A stretch of DNA of 64,000 bases from Lithobates sylvaticus (taxonomy: Eukaryota; Chordata; Amphibia; Anura; Ranidae). The stretch lies in contig CM053030.1 of the NCBI GenBank assembly GCA_028564925.1, forward strand, positions 371,716,945 through 371,780,944, written 5' to 3'. The stretch's first letter is position 1; every line of letters begins with the position of its first letter. The notes below the pieces were generated by a model that was not told where the DNA came from, made no database searches, and saw only the letters and a list, made by a program, of their open reading frames with translations. Shown piece by piece: positions 44,824 to 55,566 of the stretch. A program made the translations under genes and the position numbers.

Positions 44824-47751
44824 TCATAAGTGTAATGAGATTGCGTCAAGAATGTCCGATACATTAGGTGCAATATTGGATTTCCAGTGTTTAGTTATTA
44901 GTGATCTAGCTGCAACTAAGATATGTGTGATCACTGTGTGAAAGCATGGAGGGAATTTCTCAATACCCAGGTTTAATAGGGCCATCCCAGCATCTGGAGA
45001 AGTGAGAATTCCTGTAAGGGCTCTTTCACACGGACGGTCCGTATGTCCAATTTTCATCCTTCCGTTTTCGAATGAAAAACGGACATACATGTATCCCTAT
45101 GGGATATCGGGTGTCAGCGGATGAGCATCCGCTGACACCTGATCTCGTCCGTGTCCGCTATGGTCCGTTTCTGCAGACGGAGGAAAACCCTATTTTTCCA
45201 TCCGTCTGCAGAGCGGATCGGATGACGACGGACTCTACGGTCCGTCGTCATCCGATCCCCCATAGGGGAGAGCGGCGCTCTGACAGGTCCATCCCTGCAC
45301 AGAGTGCTGAGACAGACCTGTCATCTTCCTACTCAGCGGAGATCGCTCCAGCGATCCCAGCTGAGCAAGCGGATATCCACGGGATGGATCAGCACTGATC
45401 CGCCCCGTGTGAAAGAGCCCTTATAGAGGAGATTTGCCTGAATATGCTATTCCAGAAGCTGGTTAAGTGTTTATAGGATCAAAACACAAACATAATATTT
45501 CCCACCCCACCACAGTCTCTCCAGCATAGAGGGGAGTTAGATTGGGATATTTTAGACATGCTGTAAGGTGTGAGGTACCATTCAGTGTTATTTTTTGGGA
45601 AAGTTCCTAGTGGTTAACACACATGGAGGCTTTAAGGATTGTTCTAAGGGCAGATTGCCATTGTAAAGGTGTATAAGTTTTGTCCAGGTCTGTGTCCCAT
45701 TTTTGATAGGGAGGAGATTTGATAAAGGTGGGTTTGTTTTGGAGAAGGTTGTAGAAAAAGGATATCCCTTTAGAGGGCACAGTAGACAATGTGTAGAATC
45801 GCCATGCTGTGCCATGTAAATATATATGATGTGTTTATAAGATCCCAGAAAGTGGTAAATTTGATAGTATTTATAGTAGTCTGTAGGAGCTAGGGCATAT
45901 TCACTTTTAAGTGTATCAAAGGTCTTAAAGGAATTGTTGTGGAACAGATCAGTGATGTGGGTAATACCTTTGCTTTGCTAATCAAGGAGTACCATGTGGG
46001 GGGTTGCTTTTGTCAGGATATTAACATGTATGGGGATTTCAGTCAGTTCAGAGGATGAGGATATCGATTTGTGGAGATCTCTCCGAGCTATTAAAGAGGT
46101 TTGTATAGTGGATGAGAGATTTTGTAGGGATATTGGCCTCCAGACATCAAGGAGTAGAAGGGAAAGTAGGTCTAAGGTTGGAGATGAGGCTTGTTCAATA
46201 GTATGCCAGGGGACAGTTAGAGTGGATGCAAACCACATCTTAAGGTGAGTGAGTAGAGATGCCCGATAATAATTGTGTATATCTGTGGGCCCCATACCTC
46301 CTGCAGATCTGTGTTTGGTTAGAAGTGTTTTAGAGCACCTGGGTTTTTTTGGATCCCCAAATGAATTGTTTAAGGATGTTTTGGAATGTCTTATAATAGT
46401 CGTTTGTAAGTCCATCTGGACCTGGGGATTTACCACATGGAGGGGTTTTAATTGCCTTTTGGATCTCAGTCTCCATTATAGGTGCATTTAAGGTTAGCAA
46501 TTGTGTTTGTGATAGAGAAGGGAGGTTGACATCTGCTAGGAAATATTGAATGGTCTCATCTGAAGGCTGGGGAGTGGTGGAGTCATTTTTCAAGTTATAC
46601 AGTGAAGAGTAATATTCAGCAAAGGAATTTGCTATATCTTTTGGGTTAAGAATTTTACTTTTATCTGTTGGATTAATTAAATAGGGAGTTTTCATTTGTG
46701 ATTTGCGTTCTTTAAGTCTTTGTGCCAGAAATTTATCAGCTTGGTTACCAGATGTGTAATGTGCCAATTTTAGGGAGCTAATATGTTTATCATATTGTTC
46801 TATAAGCAGAAGCCTGAGATACAAGCGAAGCTTACTTAGTTTGCTTGTTCAGAAGTTGCTGTTTCTTTGTTTTGGGTTTCTAGGTTCTTGATATCTGCAA
46901 GCAGTCGATTTAACTTATGTGTTCTCTGTCTTTTTACCTGCAAGCTTAATTGTCAGAGAATTCCTCTAATAAAAGCTTTATGGGCACACCATAGTGTAGA
47001 GGATGGATACCGAATCAGTATTAAGTGTAAAATATTCCTTCAGGTGGTTAGTTATGCAAGTCATGTGGGTGTGTATCTCTAACAAGCAAGAGTTGACCTG
47101 CCACACATAACTAGGACCTGGAGTATTCTCCTCCCTCATCGTTATAAAGACAGATGTGTGGCCAGACCACAAGATGTCATGTATGGTGGTGGAGGAGGAT
47201 ACTGCCTGCAACATCATCTTATCTACCAAAATAAGATCAATGTGCAAGTATGAGTTGTGTCTGGAGGAGTGGAAGTTGTAGTCGCGCTCGTTGGAGTGCT
47301 GGCATCTACAGACATATACATCCTCAGTGTGGAGAAAAGGTTTCAGAGTAGGTAGAGGACGTTTAGACCTAGTAGTAGTGTCCATTTTGCAATCAGTTGT
47401 AATGTTATAGTCTCCACACATGGTCAGGCCACCTTTCCAAATTGTCGCAATTTTGCTGAACAGTCTTTTCATGAAGCGCAGTTGATGGGTATTGGGTGCG
47501 TATACATTAACAACTGTGTAGGTACGGTTATTGAACTCGCCTACTAGAATCAAATATCGCCCTTGTGGGTCTGTCTGTACCTCTTTAGGGACAAAGGCGA
47601 CGGAATCCTTGATGGCGATAGCTACTCCCCTTTTTGTCTGTGGAGCTGAGGCCAAAAATATGTGGGAAAATTTTCTATGTGCAAAAGTAGGTGGGTTGGA
47701 GGTTAAGAAATGAGTCTCCTGTATGCATAAAATATCAGAGTGTAATTTCAA
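44824..47751 (-). pseudogene. L1-C ORF2 remnant, RT core deleted
   Basis: The endonuclease (46978-47751) keeps CIQETHF, CGDYNIT and the domain outline, but the SDH motif reads SGH, so a catalytic Asp is lost. The next part (46330-46824) reaches the RT entry motif SPGPDGLTNDYYKTF, then passes directly into LKQFIWGSKK, which belongs about 300 residues further on. The palm with its ADD motif is therefore absent. Later pieces at 45978-46436, 45588-45815 and 44824-45090 are C-terminal fragments, the last two separated by the inserted MITE. It cannot encode an active enzyme. Confidence 0.8.
45014..45424. mobile_element. TTAA-type MITE inside L1-C
   Basis: Inverted ends TAAGGGCTCTTTCACACGG and CCGTGTGAAAGAGCCCTTA are perfect over 19 bp. 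The target site reads GTAA and TTAT, each one change from TTAA. The interior holds shorter inverted repeats (CCGTCTGCAGA with TCTGCAGACGG; GGATCGGATGACGACGGA with TCCGTCGTCATCCGATCC). It is 411 bp and younger than L1-C. Confidence 0.85.
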
Positions 47752-48149
47752 GGCCTCTTTTCAGACTGAAGATCTCTTTTCTGAGTGATTTAGGCCGTGG
47801 ACATTAAAATAAATTATTTGGAGCACCATTCCTGGGCATCAAATTGAATGATAACAGTACCTTAAGGAGAACCGGGTGGTCCATTTGCTGGATAGGGATC
47901 GAAAGGTTATATGTCATAGTGAGTGTGATGAGTCAAATAATAAAAAAAAAAATCAAACATAGTAACTTCAACCAAAGATGTAAAAAGGTAGATTCTAACG
48001 TGAATATGATGGCAGGTTTACTGCTCATTACTAAGGAGGGGTAGTTTGTGCACTCCACAGTGCTGTAGGAATCTAGTAGCTTGTAGTTGAGTAGGTAGTT
48101 GAGGTGGTCAGATGTTTTTTGTTTATTTTTCTTCTTGTGTGGCACTACA

Positions 48150-49580
48150 TGCCAATCACTTTGAGTGTCCATAATTGAGGCAGAAGGCGGACCATCACTG
48201 GTTTGTGCAGGGAGAATGTCCCAAGCATGGAGCAGTTTAAGACAGTGATCAATAATCTTGACGACAGACGTATTTCCATTATAAGTGACAGTCAGCTTCG
48301 AGGGGTATCATCAACAATAGTTACAATCATAATTACGCAGTGCCTTTGTGATAGGTAGAGGGGATTTGCACTTCTGCATGGTGAATTGCGAAAGATCTTT
48401 GAAAAGTTGAATAGAGAAGTATTGCTCGGGCGGTTGTTGATTTTTGCGGAAAGCTATCATAAACTGCTCCTTTGTTTAGAAAAAGTGTACCCGCATCAAG
48501 ACATCTCTTGGAATATTATCCAGAAGATGTGAAGGTTTGGGCAAGCGGTGGATTCTGTCCCCAATCAAGTCTGAATCAGTAAACACGGGCAGGTAGGCTT
48601 TCATAGTTTCATAGTTTCATAGTTTCATAGTTAGTAAGGTTGAATAAAGACATCAGTCCATCCAGTTCAACCTGAGTGTCTACAATTGTCCCTATCCCTG
48701 TACATTGCACACTCACATCGGTCCCTACCCTCAAGGAGCCCATAATCCAAGTTCCCCATTCATATACTAGGGCCAATTTTTGGACAGAAGCCAATTAACC
48801 TACCTACATGTCTTTGGATTGTGGGAGGAAACCGGAGTCCCCGGAGGAAACCCACTCAGGCACAGGGAGAACATGCAAACTCCAGGCAGGTAGTGTCGTG
48901 GTTGGGATTTGAACCAGCGACTCTTCTTACTGCTAGGTGGGAGTGCTAACCACTACACCACTGTGCCGCCCGAGGTCGTAGTATGTGGTCATGAGGTCGT
49001 AGTATGTGCGTATTGCTGCAATTGTGAGGGTTGCGTAGTTTCAGGGATTTCGCGGATCTTAATATTGTTTCTAGGCGACCTGTCCTCAAGGTTGGTCACC
49101 TTAGCCCTAAGCCATGTCACCTCTTCGGATTGGTCATTGTGGGCATCTACCAGAGAGTTGTAAGAGGTAGCATACATCCCCATTTTCTTTTGCACATGGT
49201 CAACTCACTTTAAAAGACCAACATGTCTTTTAAAGTGGTGTCTGATAATGGTTGGTTGGTGGTGGGAAAGGTGTTGATCGTGTCAGCAAGATCCCTGGTG
49301 TCATTTAGGGAATCATGACATGTGCTCATCTTAGTGTTGCAGGGGTCAGACGCCATGCAGGGTTTTGATTTTGCCGGCTGCAGGAAAGTGGTGTGGAGGC
49401 ATCAGGTAAGCGATGAGCAGAGCTCCCCTGTGATCCCAGGCTCGTTGATGCAGAGAGAGAGCCACCGGAGGGAGCCGGAGAGACACAGCCAGCGCCATCT
49501 TGGATAGGGCTCTGGGCCATCGTCGGGAAGAAATCATATAATTTCTTCGGCTGAGATGCCTCTTTGCGTTTGCGGGTCAT
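48150..49580 (-). pseudogene. L1-C ORF1 remnant
   Basis: The N-terminus (49326-49580) is a disordered basic segment starting TRKRKEASQPKKLYDFF. The end of the coiled coil and start of the RRM (48989-49195) show NLEDRSPRNNIKIREIPE, the usual ORF1 junction. The SINE then interrupts the RRM. The rest (48150-48600) is a decayed C-terminal domain with several stops. Confidence 0.7.
48602..48971 (-). mobile_element. tRNA-derived SINE, full length
   Basis: On the minus strand it begins GGCGGCACAGTGGTGTAGTG. It contains an A-box-like TGGTGTAGTGG (about 48950-48960) and a B box GGTTCAAATCC (48905-48915), the internal RNA polymerase III promoter of a tRNA head. A body with TTTCCTCCGGGGACTCC and CAATCCAAAGACATG follows, and a tail of (ATAGTTTC) repeats at 48602-48630. 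The body type is widespread in fish and amphibians. It inserted into L1-C ORF1. Confidence 0.88.
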
Positions 49581-49738
49581 CCCGGGTTGTCAGGCAGCAC
49601 TTCAGAGGAAGGCTGGTGTGGAAAGGATAGGTCAGAAACACCTTGGCTTGCTGGGATCCCTAGTGCTGGAGCGGAGCTGCAGTTTCAGACGTCCATACAG
49701 CAGTGCAGTAGCCATTCCCCCTAGGATGAAAGGTTCTT

Positions 49739-50584
49739 GATGCAGGTTGGCGAAAGCTTACGGGCAGAAATGGAGGTTCTGAAGATTGGAATAAGGAGGA
49801 ACGAAAATGTAAGATGTTCAGCTAGTTACACAGGTAACAGAGCATTCTGAACCAGCAGGACAACAACTATTCCCAGCACACAGGATACCACCAGTGTGTA
49901 CTGGAAACTGAGACATGGTAGATGATGCATTTGTGGGGTCATTTGTAATGTAAGTATCTGGTTTCTGTTGAGGTATATCAGAAGGGTCCATGGACTGAGA
50001 AAGCTGACAACTGCAGAATGCTATCCTCACGTTTGGAGATGGTTTGAGCCCTATAACCCAAGTACACCCCACCACATCTTCACCAGATAACCCTGCAAGC
50101 AGTGATGGACTTTCCTAGTGGGTGTACCAGGTTGTGGCCCTGGGGCACACCTATGGAAATGACCGCTGAACAGGAATAGAACCATGATACAAGTTCACAG
50201 GCATATACAGAGATGGGGACAGACCAAAGGTCAGGACAGGTGGTAAACAAGAATACTTAAAATAAAAGTTATGCCCGTAACCAGATAATTGCCTGATTGA
50301 CAGGCTGGGTGAGGCTTGGCTGTGTGGCTGCTTTATCAAATCAGCACGTGGGATCCAACAATGTCATTACCTCACCTCCCCGTCCTATGGAGCAACAAGT
50401 TATGAGAGACTACATGGTGACAGAAATACAAGCAGCAGATCAGCTTGGTGGCTGATCTGTGGCAGTCTGGCAGGGGTGTCTGGATAACAAGAGTGAGTGA
50501 ACAGAACTGAAAATCACTTAGCAGGTAAACAGTTTGCATACTACATGCACATTTCAATCAAGGAACTGTGTTTCAATTTGATCT
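49739..50584. other. No feature recognised
   Basis: Mixed-composition DNA with short chance frames only. No paired repeat ends were found. Confidence 0.35.
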
Positions 50585-51021
50585 TCAAAGTGGTTGTAAA
50601 GGCAGAAGCTTCAATGAGCAGCTGCCCCCCAGAATACCCTAAATACTTACCTGATTCCTATCTTGAGCCAGTACTGTGCTTGAGCTGCTCTTTTCAGAAG
50701 ACTCACAGGCAGCAGCAGTAACCATTGGCTCCTGCTGTTGTCAAAAAAATCCTGTGAGAAAAAAAGTGGGGGGCATGGCCAAGCCGCACTGTGTGTGTCT
50801 ATAGATGCACACAGCCTGACTTGGGATAGAGCCCAAATGAGTGTCCCCATAGCAAGCGGCTTTTTTTCGGGGCACTCAAATAAGAGCAGGAGCCAAGAGT
50901 GCCAGAGGGGAGACCAGGAGAGGAGGTCCTGGACGCTCTGTGCAATACCTTTGCACAGAGCAGGTAAGTATAACATATGTATTATTTTAGGGGAAAAAAT
51001 TAAGCTTTACAATCACTTTAA
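50585..51021. mobile_element. TTAA-type MITE
   Basis: Left end TCAAAGTGGTTGTAAAGGC, right end GCTTTACAATCACTTTAA. The TTAA is intact on the right and reads TCAA on the left. The interior matches the partial copy at 32100-32430. It is 437 bp and non-coding. Confidence 0.75.
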
Positions 51022-52189
51022 CTGTGCACACATCCAGAAAAATGAAATGTCCAAAAAGCACATTCAAATAAATAGCAGTGGCACGCCTGATAGAAGCCCA
51101 GCAAATCCAATACCTGGTGACAAGGTGAACATAGATTCTGCATATTCTGCATGCATTTTAACTACCATAGTAACCACTAATGGCAATGAACAATGTGTGG
51201 AGACATGAATAGTCATCAGTTTGCTTGGTTAAGCAGGTAACAGTGTAAAATGTGTATTGAAACACAGAACACAAAGAGAACAGGCTTCTAATAAATAACA
51301 GCAAAGCTGAGAAAATGCTGGGCAGACAACATAAACCCTAACAAAGAGGGCTGTGTGCCAATATACAAATAGGTGCACTGCACATTCCTTCAGTTATCTT
51401 GTAGAGCACCGCAGGAGCCCCACACTATTGTGGTATGTAGCCTCCCTGATCCACAGCAAGGCACAGGCAAGTCACAGTTTAGGCAATATAGGCTAGTGAG
51501 ATGAACTTCAAGGAGGAATATTCCTTTAGTTGAACACCCACAGCTGGTATATCCTCAAGCTCATATGTAGGTAAAGGCTCAGGGAAAAAACAAAGTTTAT
51601 CACATAGCACAATAAAGCTAATATAAACTGAAGGCTCTAATGATAAATATTGCACTTGCATTCATAGGTGCTAATAAGCTAGCACCAACATATACAGAAC
51701 AGCAGCAGAGATGCACGCTGTTCCTAGGACTCTTGGTGTGCGTTCCAACACACCAGAGATCAGAACCAGGCGTACCGGAAGTGATGTCAGCGCAGGCTGC
51801 GCACTCGCCTGCACTGACATCAATTCTGGTACGGCAACCTTTTTCAGATATTCATTTTCACTTGGATTGCTACACAATTTAATTAGTCTGGTGCCATCAC
51901 TTGTTAAAATTACACTCATTGATCCACACCAGACTAGAGAAAGGATAAGATTCATCCCATGAAAAACGTCCTGAAATGTTATTTTCTTGTCTCGCACCAT
52001 AAGGAAATTGTGTTTCAGCTGTGATAGTAGACTTTTCAAGAAGTTGATTTCCTATTTTTTTTAAAAGCATACAAATAACCAAATTCAATGGGCCCCTGTC
52101 TATCAGGACCAGGGTTTCAACAGCCTGACCATTAAAGCTGGCAATCAAGAAGTAGGTAGGTAAGCCAGCCCCTAGGACAGAAGATCCAG
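51022..52189. other. No gene; inverted repeat at 51763-51836
   Basis: GCGTACCGGAAGTGATGTCA plus GCGCAGGC pairs imperfectly with GCCTGCACTGACATCA plus ATTCTGGTACGGC, giving arms of about 29 bp and a loop of about 9 bp. The surrounding sequence is unrecognised; frames on both strands are short. Confidence 0.4.
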
Positions 52190-53090
52190 ACAATCTGGGA
52201 GGGAACACAGAGAGTCTGCCTGTAGCCTGACAAGGTCAGAGTAACCATGTCCTTCTGGGCCAGTTTGGTGCGATCAGAAGCACCAAAATGCCCTCCATCT
52301 CAAACCTGCAGAGCAAGTGAGGAAGACATTTTAGAAGAGAAAAGACATAGATCAGGCTAAAATTGAGCCCACAGTGTCACCAAAGACTGTGAAGGCTAGA
52401 GGTTCCCTAGATTTGGAAACAAAACTGCTCAGTTTGTTGTTGAACCAGGAAGCCAGGATGTTCACATCTGGTGCCCCCACCTCAGGGTGAAGAGACCATA
52501 CTCCAGGACCAGACACTGCCAATTGTTTATGCCTGGGATGTGCATGCTGGACAGACATGAAAAATAGGTTTTGTCCAAGCCAGATTCAGATTCTCTTCTC
52601 TTTGAGCCACAAGATTCCTGGTTCCTCCCTGATGGTTGATGTGCTGAATCTTGGTTGGATGCACTCACAGATGACAGGTCCAGTGTTAAGGGGATAACCG
52701 AGTCCTACAGGCTGGCATCCATTGTGAGAACCTTCCAAATCATTGCAGGGAAGGATTTCCCTATTTTCAGCACAGAACTTCTGACCCACCAAAGCAGGGC
52801 AAGCCTGGGTTTGCTGGTCAAGCATAAAGGGCGGTCCAGAGACTTCACCTCTTGTCCCATACTGAATGCATGTTGAGTTACAATGGTTTGGAGTAAAAAT
52901 GGGCACGCAGAACTGCCTCAAACCAAGCTACCAATAAACCCCAAACAGTCAGGCCAAAGTGGAGGGTTGTTCAGCTCCCGGACTATAGATTTTGAACATG
53001 GCAGCAGAAAGTGAGGAGTTTATCCAGGCAAAGGACAACCTTGGTCAGGGCTGTATTTAAGATCGTGTCCAGATGCTCCAAGAGATGAGA
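52190..53090 (-). mobile_element. DIRS-type retroelement fragment (fossil)
   Basis: On the minus strand the fragment encodes remnants resembling the RNase H region and the conserved segment after it in DIRS-type elements, the same parts seen in the copy at 6.3-8.9 kb but from a different lineage. No terminal repeats are visible. It is a truncated, broken fossil with several interruptions and looks older than the 6.3-kb copy. Confidence 0.55.
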
Positions 53091-53109
53091 TGGTTCCAGC
53101 AATGATATC

Positions 53110-53765
53110 TTTTTTTTTTTTTTGAATCAAGAATAAAGTTTGTTGCACATATTAAAAGAATATACAAACAAATACAAAGTGCAACTGGCACTATTCAAAA
53201 GATTAAAGCATTGACATTACTGTACTGAGTATGAAATATAAAAGGTCTAGATACCAAGGATAGCCAAAACCCATACCCAATATGACTGATTATACCCAGA
53301 TGGGGGGTCAGTAAACAACCCTGCACAGTACAGCAAGAATTTTGATACACCCCAGTGTAGGGCAGCAGACAAACAATAAAGGTAAGGGTGAGAGTATATA
53401 TAATGTGGAATACATCAAGTTCCGCACAGTAGATAAAAGTTACACCTCAGTGCAGGTGAAGGAGTCTACTAGCTACCTGTCCCATATTTTGTTGTATTTA
53501 GATGGGCAGCCTCTGTGTGAATACAATACTTTTTTTGTAGGGGAGAATAGCATTAACTGCCCAAATCCATTGCTGAATAGTAGGGGACGACTGCTTGATC
53601 CAGGACCGGGTTATTTGCATTCTGGCCAAGAACAAGGACTCCTGCAAAAATATATTTAATAAGGAATGCACTGGAAAAGTTTGAACAGACTGGGGGCTTT
53701 TTAGAGATTCCAGGCTAGCAACTGTAAGCGTAGGTGATGCAGGTAGCTTCAAGTGTTTTTTGCAG
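53110..53765 (-). mobile_element. 5'-truncated L1 3' end (L1-D)
   Basis: A 14-T run at 53110-53123 with AATAAA just inside (minus strand) marks an L1 3' end. The minus frame 53498-53752 reads a typical ORF2 C-terminal tail (LQESLFLARMQITRSWI, then TIQQWIWAVNAILPYKK). The copy is about 0.65 kb. A target-site duplication was not found. Confidence 0.75.
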
Positions 53766-54393
53766 ACTGTGGCTCCTCCTGTACCAACCCCTATATTCTA
53801 GACAGGAAATATGTATTTGATTCAATAGACTTGACCAGTTTAAACAATTTAAAGAAATAAAACAAATAAAAAATAATATTCCAATTTAATTTTGTCAGCC
53901 AGAGTGCACATTTGCATTCTTGTGGATAGGGGATTATGACACACTGTGAAAAGATCAACCATTTCAGGTCTTTAAATTGCTTTGGAGTATGTATCCTGAG
54001 CAACAGCTGGTTAAACAAAAGGAAATGAAAAAGGCAGCAAAAAATAAAAGTAGGTCTGCACAGAACATAGGTAGGCATTTCAGGTTTATTGAAAGGTTTC
54101 CTTTTATAATAGCTCATTGATTTCAAATGCATTAATGCTCCCGAGGCCTTGTAGCTACATGCACAGGAAATATTGAGAATGAATAAATAGCAGAAGAGCC
54201 GACAAATAAATATTTGTGTTCCTTTCCAAATGGATGTTTTTCATCTGCTTTCATAGAGGAATTATAGTTCAACTAAAATATAATGGCTATTGACATGCCT
54301 TGAGTTTGAAGAATTCAGTCTAGAGCCAAGGCCTAGGCCAATGGAAAACATGAACAATTAATTATCTGTACATCGCTATTTTATCTACTATAT

Positions 54394-54431
54394 TTAAAGG
54401 ATAGCTGTATTTGCGTACAGGTGTCCTTTAA
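54394..54431. repeat. TTAA-bounded micro-palindrome, 38 bp
   Basis: TTAAAGGATAGCTGTA and TACAGGTGTCCTTTAA form an inverted pair with two mismatches around six bases. It looks like the two ends of a TTAA-type element with no interior. Confidence 0.6.
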
Positions 54432-54568
54432 TTTATACTCTCATTTCATCTCATCTCTTATACTCTGTACTGAAAAATGTCTAGTACTCTTCTTACTTTA
54501 CATGTGTGCTGTGGCCCCATTCATTACCACAGAAGGGCTGTACTCATGGGCAACGTACAGCAGGTTAT

Positions 54569-54607
54569 TTAAAGGACAACTGTATTAAGGTAACAGTTAT
54601 TCTTTAA
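54569..54607. repeat. TTAA-bounded micro-palindrome, 39 bp
   Basis: TTAAAGGACAACTGTATTAA is followed by GGTAACAGTTATTCTTTAA. The ends pair as in the palindrome at 54394 and the end sequence (TTAAAGGAnAnCTGT) is the same. Confidence 0.6.
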
Positions 54608-55566
54608 CAATGCATTTGAGTTACACTATACAGATAATGTACAAATAAGTCAATGTAAAAATATAGTGGTAAATGGCCAAAAGTTATATTGCAGTTTAAG
54701 ACAGATGCTGGTCAGTAAGTACTGTATATGCTTGGAGTTATTATTGCAATGTTTACCCAATAGTAATTTTTTTATCTGACTTTCACATTTTTACTAGCTT
54801 GCTTTGCCATATTCTTTTGCCCAGAGTCGGCCTTTAAAGGATACCTTCACTTTAAATATACTACCCAATTGCCCCTCAATGTAGCCCACAAAAAAAAATA
54901 CAATACCTTCATCCCACTTTTGGTGTTCTTCACTGGGTGACCCTGCTAGGCACCGCACAGCCTTCACAACAAAAACAGCTTGCTCAGGTCCTGTGCCCAC
55001 CCTTTTTATTCCTATGGCTGATTTTTACCCATGGTGGTCCCCAGCCATCTAGTTTGTGGTGTGTTAATTTAATATAGAGCCTGCAAAACTGAATTGCTGC
55101 TTTCACATTTCTGTAAATTGAGACTTCAAAAGCAAAAATGTAGACAAGCACTGAATGCTTTGCAACAGCAGCTATACTTTACACTAACCAAGTCAATCAC
55201 TCTCATGTATATTAAAACCCTGAAAAGAGGGGATTATTTTACCCCCAGAACTTGTTAGATATCAACATACAATATAAGACAATTATTGGCACCTACCCAC
55301 CCCATTGATTCATCCTTTCTGGTGCTCTTTTGTTCTGCAATTCAAGTCTTCAACCAAGGGTCCTCAATGGACAAAGAGTAACCATGATTTAAAAGCAACC
55401 TAAGGCCAGCCATAGATGGTTAGAATCTCTGCTCCCCCCGGGAGAACACAATGGCCCGACAGGAGGGATTCCCCTGTCAACACCCATGGTTGCAGGAAAT
55501 AAATTTGCTCCATGCATAACCTGCATAACAGCTACGTCCACACAATTGTCATCATCATAACCTAGA

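Larger units (their letters stand above)
44392..49722 (-). mobile_element. Older, damaged L1 (L1-C) with nested insertions
   Basis: Minus-strand L1 with the 5' end at about 49722 and the 3' end at about 44392. The target-site duplication is AGGATGAGCGGTTCTT (44376-44391) against AGGATGAAAGGTTCTT (49723-49738), 14 of 16 identical, which indicates greater age than L1-A. A MITE (45014-45424) and a SINE (48602-48971) are inserted in it. ORF1 and ORF2 carry many stops and frameshifts, and the catalytic core of the reverse transcriptase is missing. The 5' end lacks the NRF1 motif of L1-A and L1-B. Confidence 0.85.
53766..55399. other. Unique AT-rich DNA with TTAA micro-palindromes
   Basis: No supported frame. 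Positions 54110-54390 are unique, AT-rich and rich in homeobox-type cores (GCATTAATG, CAATTAATTATC), a candidate conserved non-coding element. Two short palindromes bounded by TTAA are listed separately. From 54834 a TTAAAGGATACCTTCACTTTAA motif marks another MITE-end-like site. Confidence 0.35.

Noticed and set aside
45072-45398. 108-codon frame in the MITE inside L1-C
   Set aside because: It lies wholly inside a palindromic MITE and simply reads its inverted repeats.
48905-48971. A functional tRNA gene
   Set aside because: A and B boxes are present, but they belong to the head of a SINE; no cloverleaf with acceptor stem is formed.
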